The notes: generated by a model from the letters alone, not told the origin. Shown: positions 48,113-57,176, numbered from the stretch's first letter. The stretch is DNA of 64,000 bases from Pseudoalteromonas sp. S2755 (GCF_005886535.1 NZ_PNDS01000034.1:1-64000); one strand, 5' to 3'. Made by a program: numbers and translations.

Positions 48113-50125
48113 ATGTCATTTGATCTATTAAATATTGGTGCTGCAGGGGTTAGGGCTAACTCCGAGTTATTACAAACCACCAGTAAAAACATTGCTAACC
48201 TAAATACCAAAGGGTATATCCGTGAACGGACTGAGCACGGAACTATGATAGGTGGCATGGTTGGCCGTGGTGAAACCGTGCGTTTACTCAACCAATTCGC
48301 GCAGCAGCAATTAAATCGTGATATTTCTAATCAGTCTTACTATGAACAGTTTGTCACTGAAGCAAGCCGCGTTGATACGCTATTTGCTCAAGACTCAAAC
48401 AGTCTGAGTAAGAGCATCAACTCGATGTTTAATAATTTACAAAGCGCGATTAACTTACCTTCGTCGACAACTAACCGCTCTTTATTTATGACGGGCGCTC
48501 AAGGTCTAGTCGATCAAATGGATAGATTGTCAGGTATTGTTGTTGATCAAAACAGTATTGTGAATGAGCAATTGGATATTTTCTCGGAAGAAGCTAATAA
48601 CCTCGTTCAAAAAATAAGTGAATTAAATAAGCAAGTAGCGAGTAAATCTGCACTTAATCTAAATAATGTCGATCACAGCGTGCTAAATGAGCGAGATCAA
48701 GCAATTAAAGAGCTTGCTGAACTCGTAGATATAGAAACACTCGACGGTGAAAATGGCGAAAAGCTCGTATTTTTAGGCACTGGAGACGCGCTTGTGATGC
48801 AAGGTGGTGCTTTTAATTTATTTGCGATGAAAGGCAACCCAGATCCCAACCATAAAGAGCTAATTCTAGACATTAAAGATAAAAATGTTGTGCAACTCGA
48901 GTTAGATAGCGGCAGTTTGAAAGGTAAAATCGGCGGGTTACTGGCATTTAGAGATGAAGTGTTGATCCCAGCACAGAACCAACTAGGTCAAATTGGCCTC
49001 GCATTGGCAGATGCTTTTAATCAGCAAAATAGATTGGGAATGGACTTAGATGGCAATATAGGGGGAGACTTATTTAAGATCCCTACCGTGGGCGGCTTTG
49101 CTTACAGCGAGAATACAGGCACCGCAGCGCTTACGGCAACACTTGAGCCTGGGCGCGGCAATGAGTTGCCAGCTACCGATTTTCAAGTTACTTATACCAG
49201 TGCAACAACCGTTGAAATAACAGCTGTAGATGCCAAAGGCAATCCTATCGGTACGCCGACGACTGGTAATATCGCAGGTGGAGTCATCACGGGAACGGGC
49301 GATTATTTTGGCTTACAAATGAACGTAACTGGTAGTGGTGCAACAGGTGATAGATTTCTTGTGAAATTAAATCAACAGGCCGCAACCGGATTGGAGCTTG
49401 CAACTCAACGACCAGAAGCACTTGCATTAGCGTCACCAATTCGTACTGAAAAATCAGCAGACAATAATGGTACGGCAACCATCTCAGCTGGGGTTGTTAC
49501 TGATACTGACCCAGCGACCAGTGCTTTTACAGCTGGAACGCCGCCAACCTTGAATGATGGTCCCTATACTTTGACTAAAACAGCCAATGCTAACGAATAT
49601 ACGTTAACCAGTAATTCAGGTACAACGCATACCTTTACGGCTCCTGCGAATGGCAAAGATATACTGTCTACAGTGGGAGCAGCGCCAGCACCTTTTAATA
49701 ATCTTGGCTTCACTTTCGATATTGAGGGTACACCGAACACCGGTGACAGTTTCGAGATTAGTTTTAACACCGGTGGCTTTGATGACAACCGTAATGGTGC
49801 GGCGCTTGATGGTCTGAAATCGTCGGATTTAGTTAGACAAAATCTAGAGTCTACAGGTAGTACTGAGAGCCATAAAACCTTTAATGAAGCGTACGCTGAT
49901 ATTGTCACTGGTGTAGGGGTTATTACCAATCAAGCGAAAACTAATAGCGCGGCATTCGAAGCGCTGGCCAATCAGTCAAGTGCTTGGTTTGAGTCTCTTT
50001 CGGGCGTGAACCTAGATGAAGAAGCGGCCAACTTGTTACGTTTTCAGCAATCTTACTCTGCTTCTGCGCAAGTCATTTCAGCAGCAAGAACCGTGTTCGA
50101 TACCTTATTAAGTGCAGCGAGGTAA
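48113..50125 (+). CDS. flgK: Hook-filament junction protein FlgK (HAP1)
   Basis: A 670-residue junction protein. The N-terminus FDLLNIGAAGVRANSELLQTTSKNIANLNTKGYIRERTEHG and C-terminus GVNLDEEAANLLRFQQSYSASAQVISAARTVFDTLLSAAR are the conserved D0/D1 coils. The middle (about residues 330-590) is Thr/Gly/Asn-rich and probably beta-structured, as in longer FlgK proteins of marine bacteria. FlgN is its export chaperone. AAGGGAG lies upstream of the ATG. It is 2 bases before flgL. Confidence 0.95.
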   Translation: MSFDLLNIGAAGVRANSELLQTTSKNIANLNTKGYIRERTEHGTMIGGMVGRGETVRLLNQFAQQQLNRDISNQSYYEQFVTEASRVDTLFAQDSNSLSKSINSMFNNLQSAINLPSSTTNRSLFMTGAQGLVDQMDRLSGIVVDQNSIVNEQLDIFSEEANNLVQKISELNKQVASKSALNLNNVDHSVLNERDQAIKELAELVDIETLDGENGEKLVFLGTGDALVMQGGAFNLFAMKGNPDPNHKELILDIKDKNVVQLELDSGSLKGKIGGLLAFRDEVLIPAQNQLGQIGLALADAFNQQNRLGMDLDGNIGGDLFKIPTVGGFAYSENTGTAALTATLEPGRGNELPATDFQVTYTSATTVEITAVDAKGNPIGTPTTGNIAGGVITGTGDYFGLQMNVTGSGATGDRFLVKLNQQAATGLELATQRPEALALASPIRTEKSADNNGTATISAGVVTDTDPATSAFTAGTPPTLNDGPYTLTKTANANEYTLTSNSGTTHTFTAPANGKDILSTVGAAPAPFNNLGFTFDIEGTPNTGDSFEISFNTGGFDDNRNGAALDGLKSSDLVRQNLESTGSTESHKTFNEAYADIVTGVGVITNQAKTNSAAFEALANQSSAWFESLSGVNLDEEAANLLRFQQSYSASAQVISAARTVFDTLLSAAR

Positions 50126-50127
50126 TT

Positions 50128-51363
50128 ATGCGTTTATCTCAAAATCAAATTTTTAATTCTAATCTTAATTCTATTTTGCGTAATCAGCAGGACGTGAATA
50201 AAGCAACACAGCAGCTGAACACGCAAAAGCGGGTACTGAGTGCTTCTGATGATGCTTCAGCGACTGCTAGAGCCATGCTTTTTGACGACCGTATCCAAGC
50301 AAACGACCAGTTTACTAAGAACCTGACTATGTTGTCTTCGAGATTAGATACTCAAGAGTCAGTACTAGAAAATATTAAAACGGCTATCGATAGTGCTTAC
50401 GCGAAGTCTATACAGGCAGGTAATGGTGGGCTATCCGATGTTGACCGCCAAGCAATCGCTGATGAGTTAGAGTCCATCCAAGATACTATTTTGGATTTAA
50501 TGAACTCAAAAAGTGAAGATGGTAAGTTTATATTTTCCGGCTACCAAGATAATACGCAAACCTACAGCTTTGATTCTGCCACTGGAAAGTACGTATATAA
50601 CGGTGACCAAGGACAACACAAAATAAAAGTTTCTGAGGGCGTCGAAATACGTTCCAGTGATAACGGTTTTGATGTGTTCGAAAGTGCAGAGAAGCGACTG
50701 AATATTACTTCAAACACAGGTGTGGTTTCTGGTGGTATTACATCGGCCTCCGTCTATGTGGACGAACAAGGGGTTTTTGATAAGTTTCATAAGGCAAATT
50801 ACAACGCTGATCCTAGTGCGCCTGCAGGTGCAAACACCTTTGACTTAGTCGTGACAGCGGGTACGCCAAATACTTACCAGCTTGAGCAGGGAGGTACGGT
50901 TATTTCAACCGGTAGCTTTGAAGGTAATTCGGTCAAAGTAGCAGGTATGGAATTTAAATATGAAGGTACTGGTTCCGGTCAAATCAGCTTTGATTTAGAA
51001 AAGCCTCAGAAAGAAAATATTCTAAATACGTTAGAATCTATGATTACGTCATTGAGAGACACTAGTATTACGGGTGATGATTACAAACAGGTACTTGCAG
51101 ATGGGATCTCTGGACTAGACAATGCCAAAATCAAGATATCACAAGGGCAAGCAGGACTCGGCGGCAGGTTAAATGCTGCAAAGCTTGTATCTGATGCAAA
51201 TTCAGACTTGGACGTTGATAACAAAGCGAATAAAGCGGCTTTAATAGAGGTCGATTTTTATTCAGCGATTTCAGAGCTCACCAAGCATGAAACTGCGCTG
51301 CAGGCCTCTCAGGCAACATTTGGCCGCCTAACTAATCTTTCTCTATTAGACTATATTCGTTAA
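50128..51363 (+). CDS. flgL: Hook-filament junction protein FlgL (HAP3)
   Basis: A 411-residue flagellin-like junction protein. RLSQNQIFNSNLNSILRNQQDVNKATQQLNTQKRVLSASDDASA and the C-terminal LIEVDFYSAISELTKHETALQASQATFGRLTNLSLLDYI are diagnostic for FlgL. SKSEDGKFIFSGYQDNTQTYSFD in the middle is also conserved. It is the last gene of the flgJKL unit. A weak GC-rich hairpin follows at 51365-51387. Length is typical for polar-flagellum FlgL. Confidence 0.95.
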   Translation: MRLSQNQIFNSNLNSILRNQQDVNKATQQLNTQKRVLSASDDASATARAMLFDDRIQANDQFTKNLTMLSSRLDTQESVLENIKTAIDSAYAKSIQAGNGGLSDVDRQAIADELESIQDTILDLMNSKSEDGKFIFSGYQDNTQTYSFDSATGKYVYNGDQGQHKIKVSEGVEIRSSDNGFDVFESAEKRLNITSNTGVVSGGITSASVYVDEQGVFDKFHKANYNADPSAPAGANTFDLVVTAGTPNTYQLEQGGTVISTGSFEGNSVKVAGMEFKYEGTGSGQISFDLEKPQKENILNTLESMITSLRDTSITGDDYKQVLADGISGLDNAKIKISQGQAGLGGRLNAAKLVSDANSDLDVDNKANKAALIEVDFYSAISELTKHETALQASQATFGRLTNLSLLDYIR

Positions 51364-51364
51364 A

Positions 51365-51387
51365 AGGCGGCCTTTACGGGCCGTTTA
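51365..51387 (+). terminator. Possible weak terminator after flgL
   Basis: CGGCC (51369-51373) pairs with GGCCG (51380-51384) with a six-base loop, then only three T residues. Placed directly after the flgL stop. Confidence 0.4.
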
Positions 51388-51557
51388 CTCTCACACTGCT
51401 TTAAACTCAAATCTTCCTCGTAACAAACTGAATAGTAGTAGATTTTCATTCAATTCTCTGATCGTAACCTAGGTGCGTCAAAACTTTGCCATATTTGTTT
51501 GATCAATAATAAAAGCATATAGAAATCATGATGATAATTTTTTTTTTAAAAAAATAC

Positions 51558-51584
51558 TAAAGGAAATTTTTTGCCGACCGATAA
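51558..51584 (+). promoter_or_regulatory. Sigma-28 promoter of the first flagellin gene
   Basis: TAAA (51558-51561), 15 bases, then ACCGATAA (51577-51584), one mismatch from GCCGATAA. It lies about 95 bases before the flagellin start. The rest of the 317-base gap is AT-rich with no gene. Confidence 0.75.
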
Positions 51585-51680
51585 CTTAATTAACCAAGCC
51601 GGAGAGTGAAAAACATTCAAAGGTTGGAAAAGAATCTAAGTTTGAGAGTGAAAGACTCGATTTAAAGTGGGAGAACCATC

Positions 51681-52643
51681 ATGGCACTTTATGTAAATAC
51701 TAACGTAAGTTCATTGAACGCACAAAGACAATTAATGCAATCTGGTAACGCACTAGATACATCATTCAAACGTCTATCATCAGGTTTTCGTATCAACAGC
51801 GCTGCTGATGATGCTGCAGGCCTACAGATTTCTGACCGTTTGAGTTCACAAATCAATGGTCTAAACCAAGGTAACCGTAACGCGAACGACGGCATCTCTT
51901 TAGCTCAAACTGCTGAAGGTGCGATGGACGAAGTAACGTCAATGTTTCAGCGTATTCGTACTCTAGCTCAACAAGCAGCAAATGGTTCGAATACTGATGA
52001 AGATCGTCTTGCGATTCAAGAAGAGATCCGTTCTCTGTCTTCAGAGGTTAACCGTGTCGCTGCTGATACGACCTTTGGTGGTCAAAACTTACTCGATGGT
52101 AGTTACTCAGCAAACTTTCAGGTAGGTGCTGATGCGGTCCAAACTATCGGTTTCAGTATGCAAAATGTTGCTGGTACAGCAAATGATATGCAGGCAAACG
52201 GCGGTTTTACACTGTCTGGTATCGCGGGTATCGCAAGTGGAGTAACAGGTGTAGCACTAAGTGCAACAACAGAAACTATCAGTACAAACATTGGTACTGA
52301 AGCTGATGCAAAAGTATTCTCAAATGTATTCACAGCAGGCGGTATTTCAGTATCTTCGCAAGCGAATGCTCAGGCTGTACTCGCTGGTATGGATAACTTG
52401 ATTGCGGTAGTTGATAAGAAACGTGCGGAGTTAGGTGCGGTTCAAAACCGATTCCAATCAACAATTCGTAACCAAGCAAATATTTCTGAGAACTTGTCGG
52501 CTGCGAAATCACGTATCAAAGATACTGACTTTGCTCAGGAAACTGCAAGCTTAACCAAAATGCAGATCCTTCAACAGGCTAGCCAAACAATCCTAAGTCA
52601 GGCTAACCAACGTCCTCAGGCTGCTTTAAGTCTTCTAGGATAA
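51681..52643 (+). CDS. Flagellin 1
   Basis: A 320-residue filament subunit. The N-terminal D0/D1 domain reads ALYVNTNVSSLNAQRQLMQSGNALDTSFKRLSSGFRINSAADDAAGLQIS. The C-terminal RFQSTIRNQANISENLSAAKSRIKDTDFAQETASLTKMQILQQASQTILSQANQRPQAALSLL is diagnostic. The variable central domain is short. It differs at few positions from the other two flagellins in this window, and large blocks of DNA are nearly identical to flagellin 3. It has a sigma-28 promoter, so it is a late gene under FliA/FlgM control. Secreted through the flagellar export gate; probably modified by the Maf protein downstream. Confidence 0.96.
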   Translation: MALYVNTNVSSLNAQRQLMQSGNALDTSFKRLSSGFRINSAADDAAGLQISDRLSSQINGLNQGNRNANDGISLAQTAEGAMDEVTSMFQRIRTLAQQAANGSNTDEDRLAIQEEIRSLSSEVNRVAADTTFGGQNLLDGSYSANFQVGADAVQTIGFSMQNVAGTANDMQANGGFTLSGIAGIASGVTGVALSATTETISTNIGTEADAKVFSNVFTAGGISVSSQANAQAVLAGMDNLIAVVDKKRAELGAVQNRFQSTIRNQANISENLSAAKSRIKDTDFAQETASLTKMQILQQASQTILSQANQRPQAALSLLG

Positions 52644-52658
52644 CAGTTGGAAAGTAAA

Positions 52659-52694
52659 GGTGCCTAAGCCGAATGGGGTATTTGCTTAGGCACC
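52659..52694 (+). other. Long hairpin in the 3' region of flagellin 1
   Basis: GGTGCCTAAGC (52659-52669) and GCTTAGGCACC (52684-52694) form an 11-base perfect stem, 16 bases after the flagellin stop. No T-run follows, so it is unlikely to be a simple terminator and may stabilise the mRNA. A second pair, GTTCATT and AATGAAC at about 52735-52753, lies further on. Confidence 0.6.
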
Positions 52695-52821
52695 GAATTG
52701 GATGATAAAGCGGAGGTGCTTAAATCCAATAGCGTTCATTAAAACAATGAACACGTTAACCAAAGCATTAAGTATGCCAACTTTATGCTAGAAAAATGAC
52801 ACTCACTCTCAAATTTATCTA

Positions 52822-52850
52822 AAGAGGCCAACTGGCCTCTTTTTATTTCC
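52822..52850 (+). terminator. Terminator downstream of flagellin 1
   Basis: AGAGGCC (52823-52829), loop AACT, GGCCTCT (52834-52840), then TTTTATTT. It lies about 180 bases after the flagellin 1 stop. The remainder of this 504-base gap (52644-53147) contains the 3' hairpin and the sigma-54 promoter of flagellin 2; no gene was seen. Confidence 0.78.
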
Positions 52851-52993
52851 TTACACTTTGAGCTGAAGCCTCTCCATCCATCAAAAAAGCCGCGGCTAGA
52901 TGCCGAAATGCTAGTTAGTCGCTCCTCGATAAACAAAGTACTTAATACCTATTTTTAAATTCCCTATGTTATTTAATCATAGCTTTGGATTTT

Positions 52994-53009
52994 TGGCCTG
53001 CTATTTGCT
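52994..53009 (+). promoter_or_regulatory. Candidate sigma-54 promoter of the second flagellin gene
   Basis: TGGCCTGCTATTTGCT: GG (52995-52996) and GC (53007-53008) are 10 bases apart with a good TTGC. It is about 140 bases before the start codon. No FliA-type promoter was found for this gene. A second near-match at about 53043 has 9-base spacing and is less likely. Confidence 0.6.
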
Positions 53010-53147
53010 TGCTACTAGTTACAGTAAATTCTGGCGTCAAAGTGGCAATTGGTTGCCTTAGTTGGTTGAATACCCGATGCATAAGTGCCGCTTTGTCATT
53101 TAACTATCTATCAATTAGATATTGATTTGACAAAAAGAGAGTGAATT

Positions 53148-54113
53148 ATGGCTTTATATGTAAATACAAATGTTAGTGCTATTAATGCACAGAGACAGCT
53201 AACTAACTCGGGCAATGAGCTAGATACATCTTTCAAGCGTTTGTCATCTGGTATGCGTATTAATAGTGCTGCTGACGATGCGGCCGGGTTACAAATCTCC
53301 GATCGATTACAATCTCAAATTTTGGGTTTAACCCAAGGGAACCGAAACGCCAATGACGGAATTTCATTGGCTCAGACCGCTGAAGGGGCAATGGATGAAA
53401 TCACTTCTATGTTCCAACGTATCCGTACCCTATCTCAACAGGCAGCGAATGGTTCTAACACTGATGAAGATCGCCTAGCCATTCAAGAAGAAATTAGACA
53501 ACTAGCCTCTGAGGTTAATAGGGTAGCGTCTGATACTACTTTTGGTGGACAGAACTTACTTGACGGTTCTTATGCTGCTAATTTCCAAGTTGGTGGTGAT
53601 GCGGTTCAAACTATTGGATTCAGCATGCAATATGTAGGTGCGACAGCAAATAGTTTGGCAGATAATGGTGGCTTCACTCTTTCAGGGATCGCAGGGGTAG
53701 CGAGTGGTGTTTCTGGTGCTGCATTAAGTGCAACAACAGCTACGATTAGTACAAACATTGGTACTGAGGCTGATGCCAAAGTGTTCTCAAATGTTTTTAC
53801 GGCAGGAGGGATCTCGGTTTCTTCACAAGCCAATGCACAAGCCGTAATGGCAGGTATGGATGCGCTCATTGCGGTAGTTGATAAGAAGCGTGCAGAGTTA
53901 GGTGCTGTACAAAACCGATTCCAGTCAACAATACGGAACCAAGCTAATATTTCTGAAAACTTGTCGGCAGCAAAATCGCGAATTAAAGATGCTGACTTTG
54001 CACTAGAAACAGCCAAATTAACGAAGAATCAGATATTACAGCAAGCAAGTCAGACGATTCTCGGTCAGGCAAATCAGCGTCCACAAGCGGCACTGAGCCT
54101 ACTTCAGGGTTAG
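53148..54113 (+). CDS. Flagellin 2
   Basis: A 321-residue filament subunit. The conserved ends are ALYVNTNVSAINAQRQLTNSGNELDTSFKRLSSGMRINSAADDAAGLQIS and SAAKSRIKDADFALETAKLTKNQILQQASQTILGQANQRPQAALSLLQG. Its DNA has many synonymous differences from copies 1 and 3 although the proteins are very similar, so it has escaped recent homogenisation. It is the only copy with a candidate sigma-54 promoter. That is similar to the essential sigma-54-dependent flaA of Vibrio; functional equivalence is inferred. Confidence 0.96.
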   Translation: MALYVNTNVSAINAQRQLTNSGNELDTSFKRLSSGMRINSAADDAAGLQISDRLQSQILGLTQGNRNANDGISLAQTAEGAMDEITSMFQRIRTLSQQAANGSNTDEDRLAIQEEIRQLASEVNRVASDTTFGGQNLLDGSYAANFQVGGDAVQTIGFSMQYVGATANSLADNGGFTLSGIAGVASGVSGAALSATTATISTNIGTEADAKVFSNVFTAGGISVSSQANAQAVMAGMDALIAVVDKKRAELGAVQNRFQSTIRNQANISENLSAAKSRIKDADFALETAKLTKNQILQQASQTILGQANQRPQAALSLLQG

Positions 54114-54148
54114 AAATGAATAAAAAATAAAAAAATTACAAATAAAGC

Positions 54149-54175
54149 TCAAGCTTTCGCTTTAGCAGCCGATAG
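54149..54175 (+). promoter_or_regulatory. Candidate sigma-28 promoter of the third flagellin gene
   Basis: TCAA (54149-54152), 15 bases, then GCCGATAG (54168-54175), matching the FliA consensus TAAA-N15-GCCGATAA with one mismatch in each element. It lies 100 bases before the start codon. Confidence 0.65.
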
Positions 54176-54275
54176 CAGAATTAGAGAACTATAAATTTAG
54201 GACTCTTATTCATCGTTGGTAGCAGGGTAGGGGTATCCCGCTCCAGCGAGTTATGTTGATAAAGCGGAGGCTATT

Positions 54276-55238
54276 ATGGCTTTATATGTAAATACCAATG
54301 TGAGTTCATTGAACGCGCAGCGGCAACTAAATAAATCCTCAGGTGCGTTAGATACATCCTTTCAACGCTTGTCGTCAGGTTTGCGCATTAACAGCGCAAA
54401 AGATGATGCTGCAGGTATGCAAATCACAAACCGTCTAAATGGTCAGATCAATGGTCTGAATCAGGGCATGAGAAACGCCAACGACGGTATTTCATTAGCG
54501 CAAACAGCCGAAGGTGCACTGGATGAAACCACTCAGATGTTCCAGCGTATTAGAACGCTTGCTCAGCAGGCTTCGAACGGCTCGAATACGGATGAAGATA
54601 GGCTCGCACTACAAGAGGAAATTCGTTCATTAGCTGAAGAAGTAAACCGCGTTGCTGCGGATACGACATTCGGTGGTCAAAACTTGCTTGATGGCAGTTA
54701 TGATGCGAACTTCCAAGTTGGTGCCGATGCAGTTCAAACTATCGGCTTTAGTATGCAAAACGTGGCAGGTACTACAAACGATTTACAAGCGGATGGCGGC
54801 TTCACACTGTCTGGTATCGCAGGCATCGCAAGTGGTGTAACTGGTGTGGCACTCAGTGCGACTACAGGTACAATTAGTACCACGATTGGTACCGAAGCAG
54901 ATGCGAAAGTCTTCTCAAATGTATTCACGGCGGCTGGTATTTCTGTATCTTCGCAAGCGAATGCCCAGGCTGTATTAGCTGGTATGGATAACTTGATTGC
55001 GGTAGTTGATAAGAAACGCGCAGAGTTAGGTGCGGTTCAAAACCGATTCCAATCAACTATTCGTAACCAATCGAATGTTGCTGAAAACTTAACGGCTGCA
55101 CGTTCTCGGATCCAAGATACAGACTTCGCACAAGAGACTGCAAACTTGACTAAGATGCAGATTTTGCAACAAGCAAGTAGTTCTATCTTGAGCCAAGCAA
55201 ATCAAAGACCGCAAGTAGCTTTATCGCTACTAGGTTAA
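54276..55238 (+). CDS. Flagellin 3
   Basis: A 320-residue filament subunit, with N-terminus ALYVNTNVSSLNAQRQLNKSSGALDTSFQRLSSGLRINSAKDDAAGMQITNRL and C-terminus AARSRIQDTDFAQETANLTKMQILQQASSSILSQANQRPQVALSLL. Its D0/D1 ends are the most diverged of the three (NSAKDDAAGMQITNRL instead of NSAADDAAGLQISDRL). The central and early C-terminal part is nearly identical in DNA to flagellin 1. GCGGAGG precedes the ATG. It has a FliA-type promoter and is the last flagellin before flaG. Confidence 0.96.
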   Translation: MALYVNTNVSSLNAQRQLNKSSGALDTSFQRLSSGLRINSAKDDAAGMQITNRLNGQINGLNQGMRNANDGISLAQTAEGALDETTQMFQRIRTLAQQASNGSNTDEDRLALQEEIRSLAEEVNRVAADTTFGGQNLLDGSYDANFQVGADAVQTIGFSMQNVAGTTNDLQADGGFTLSGIAGIASGVTGVALSATTGTISTTIGTEADAKVFSNVFTAAGISVSSQANAQAVLAGMDNLIAVVDKKRAELGAVQNRFQSTIRNQSNVAENLTAARSRIQDTDFAQETANLTKMQILQQASSSILSQANQRPQVALSLLG

Positions 55239-55275
55239 TTGATTAGTATTGTAGCGTCAGGTTTGTGAATAATTC

Positions 55276-55302
55276 TCAAACTTGGCGTATACTTTACGGT
55301 AA
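55276..55302 (+). promoter_or_regulatory. Weak possible sigma-28 promoter of flaG-fliD-fliS
   Basis: TCAA (55276-55279), 15 bases and TACGGTAA (55295-55302) match the FliA -10 at only five of eight positions. A TATACT at about 55288 could alternatively act as a sigma-70 -10. The site is 19 bases before the flaG start. Confidence 0.28.
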
Positions 55303-55320
55303 AAGGTTTGGAGGTGTGTT

Positions 55321-55731
55321 GTGAAAGAAGTTCAAGCGTCTACACCAAATGGATTCGTCAATCATACAAAACCAGAAGAATTAATTAGGACGGCATCTTC
55401 TGCTGAGACGACTCGTGCGGTTGAGTCTACTAGCAAAACAGAATCTAGTACGAAGCAAAGCGAGGAACAAGGTGCTGTAAAGCCTGACATTTTGGAAGAA
55501 ATTAAAAGCAACTTAGAAAAGCTAAATCAGTTTATTCCTGTTACAGCAACTAATTTGTCTTTCGAGTTTGACGAACGTGGAGATCCTCCCGTTGTAAAGG
55601 TGATCGATACGAACAATGATGAAGTAATACGGGAAATTCCTTCAGAGGAGTTTCGTGAAATGGCTAAAGCTCTTGAAGAGTTTGCCGATAAGGTGTCAAG
55701 TAGAGGATTGCTGTTTGATAAAACAGCTTAA
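55321..55731 (+). CDS. flaG: Flagellar protein FlaG
   Basis: A 136-residue protein. The first 60 residues are Ser/Thr/Glu-rich and probably disordered. The C-terminal FlaG domain has LSFEFDERGDPPVVKVIDTNNDEVIREIPSEEFREMAKALEEF. FlaG genes lie between flagellin and fliD in polar-flagellum clusters and affect filament length. The GTG start at 55321 follows TTGGAGG. fliD begins 18 bases downstream. Its exact biochemical role is not established. Confidence 0.92.
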   Translation: MKEVQASTPNGFVNHTKPEELIRTASSAETTRAVESTSKTESSTKQSEEQGAVKPDILEEIKSNLEKLNQFIPVTATNLSFEFDERGDPPVVKVIDTNNDEVIREIPSEEFREMAKALEEFADKVSSRGLLFDKTA

Positions 55732-55749
55732 TATTGGGTTGGAGGTTGT

Positions 55750-57159
55750 ATGCCATTAATTACATCTGCGGGTATAGGCTCGGGGCTTGACTTAGAAAGC
55801 ATCATTAAAGCGACAATTGATGCTGAAAATGTTCCTAAGTTACAAGCGTTTGCCAAAAAAGAAGACTCTTTAAAAGTGGAGTTATCTGCGGTTGGTGAGT
55901 TAAAGTCAGCAATCTCTAAACTTAAAGATACGATGGCGAAGCTTGCAGATCCTGACAACTTTGGTAAGCGAGTAGCAAACATTACCCAACCTAGTGGCGG
56001 AGATATAATCAGCGTTACTCCAACATCAGACATATCCGTAGGAAACTTTAAAGTTGCCGTCAAACAATTGGCAGAGGGTAGCCGAATCATTTCGGCAGAC
56101 GACGCATTTGCATCGACTGATGCGGTAGTGAGTGCATCTGGAGGTACACTTTCGTTCGGGGCTGGGCCAGATAAGTCATTTGATTTAAATGTGACAGCGG
56201 GAATGACACTTGCTGAACTCAGAGACGCAATAAACTCTTCTGAGTCTAATTTCGGGGTAACCGCGAATATCGTGAATACGGGTAATGTTGGTTCTAAGCT
56301 TGTACTTACGTCTAATGTCACCGGCGACAATAACGACTTAACGATAACTTCGGATACTGCAGAGCTTGATGCAATCAGTACAACTGCATCTGGTGGTGGT
56401 GCTGGTGGAATGACAACAGTTCAAGCTGCGCAAAACGCAATTATTACTGTTGATGGCCTTGAAGTGACAAGTGATAGCAACACATTCAAGGATGCGGTGC
56501 AAGACATGACGATTAGAGCCCTTGAAGTTAGTGAAGGTAACGATACTGATGGTTATGCGACAGCTAAATTAAATATTGATTACGATCGTGAATCTATTAG
56601 CAAAATGATTGACGAGTTTATTGCAAATTATAATAACTTGATTGGCACTATTGGCCTTCACACTCGAGTTGGTAGACCGTTAAACGGTGACTCCTCAATG
56701 AGGACATTGAGCGACCAGATGATATCGACTCTATCTTCAGAGCTTACAGACGCAGGCCCATTTGGTTCCATTTTTGATATTGGCCTCGGCGTTAAAAAAG
56801 ATGGATATCTTGAAAAATCTTCACTGGTAAGAAGTCTTAATGAAGCTATGGACGATAACTACGATGATATTGGCAAGGCTTTTGCAGGTGATAACGGTGT
56901 AGCTAAACAACTTGAAGAGTTGCTAGGTAATTACGTCGATTCTAAAGGCATATTGAAGCAACGTGAGACAAGCTTAAATAGCCAGTTAGATGATTTAGAA
57001 GATGATGTCCTGAATCATGAATATCGAATGAAATCGATGGAAGAGGGGTTACGTCAAAAATATGCTGGTCTAGACGTGTTGATTGCTCAAATGCAACAAA
57101 CACAGTCCTATTTAGGTGCTCAATTAGCAAATTTACCTGGCTTCACTAAATCTAAGTAA
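55750..57159 (+). CDS. fliD: Filament cap protein FliD (HAP2)
   Basis: A 469-residue cap protein. The N-terminal domain begins PLITSAGIGSGLDLESIIKATIDAENVPKLQAFAKKEDSLKVELSAVGELKSAISKLKD. The C-terminal coiled domain has LDDLEDDVLNHEYRMKSMEEGLRQKYAGLDVLIAQMQQTQSYLGAQLANL. Both are diagnostic for FliD, which caps the filament tip and folds incoming flagellin. TTGGAGG precedes the ATG. fliS follows after 17 bases. Confidence 0.95.
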   Translation: MPLITSAGIGSGLDLESIIKATIDAENVPKLQAFAKKEDSLKVELSAVGELKSAISKLKDTMAKLADPDNFGKRVANITQPSGGDIISVTPTSDISVGNFKVAVKQLAEGSRIISADDAFASTDAVVSASGGTLSFGAGPDKSFDLNVTAGMTLAELRDAINSSESNFGVTANIVNTGNVGSKLVLTSNVTGDNNDLTITSDTAELDAISTTASGGGAGGMTTVQAAQNAIITVDGLEVTSDSNTFKDAVQDMTIRALEVSEGNDTDGYATAKLNIDYDRESISKMIDEFIANYNNLIGTIGLHTRVGRPLNGDSSMRTLSDQMISTLSSELTDAGPFGSIFDIGLGVKKDGYLEKSSLVRSLNEAMDDNYDDIGKAFAGDNGVAKQLEELLGNYVDSKGILKQRETSLNSQLDDLEDDVLNHEYRMKSMEEGLRQKYAGLDVLIAQMQQTQSYLGAQLANLPGFTKSK

Positions 57160-57176
57160 ACTAAGAGGCATGTGAT

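Noticed and set aside
53043-53058. Second sigma-54-like site before flagellin 2
   Set aside because: GG and GC are only 9 bases apart; sigma-54 sites rarely tolerate this, and the site at 52994-53009 has correct spacing.
53606-54016. Antisense open frame of 136 codons in flagellin 2
   Set aside because: Mirror frame of a strongly biased coding sequence. Similar but shorter antisense frames occur at the same place in the other two flagellins, which shows it is a codon artefact.
51681-55238. Three similar units read as a tandem repeat or phage-like array
   Set aside because: Each unit is an intact flagellin with its own promoter; there are no phage genes or regular spacers, and it is not a CRISPR array.
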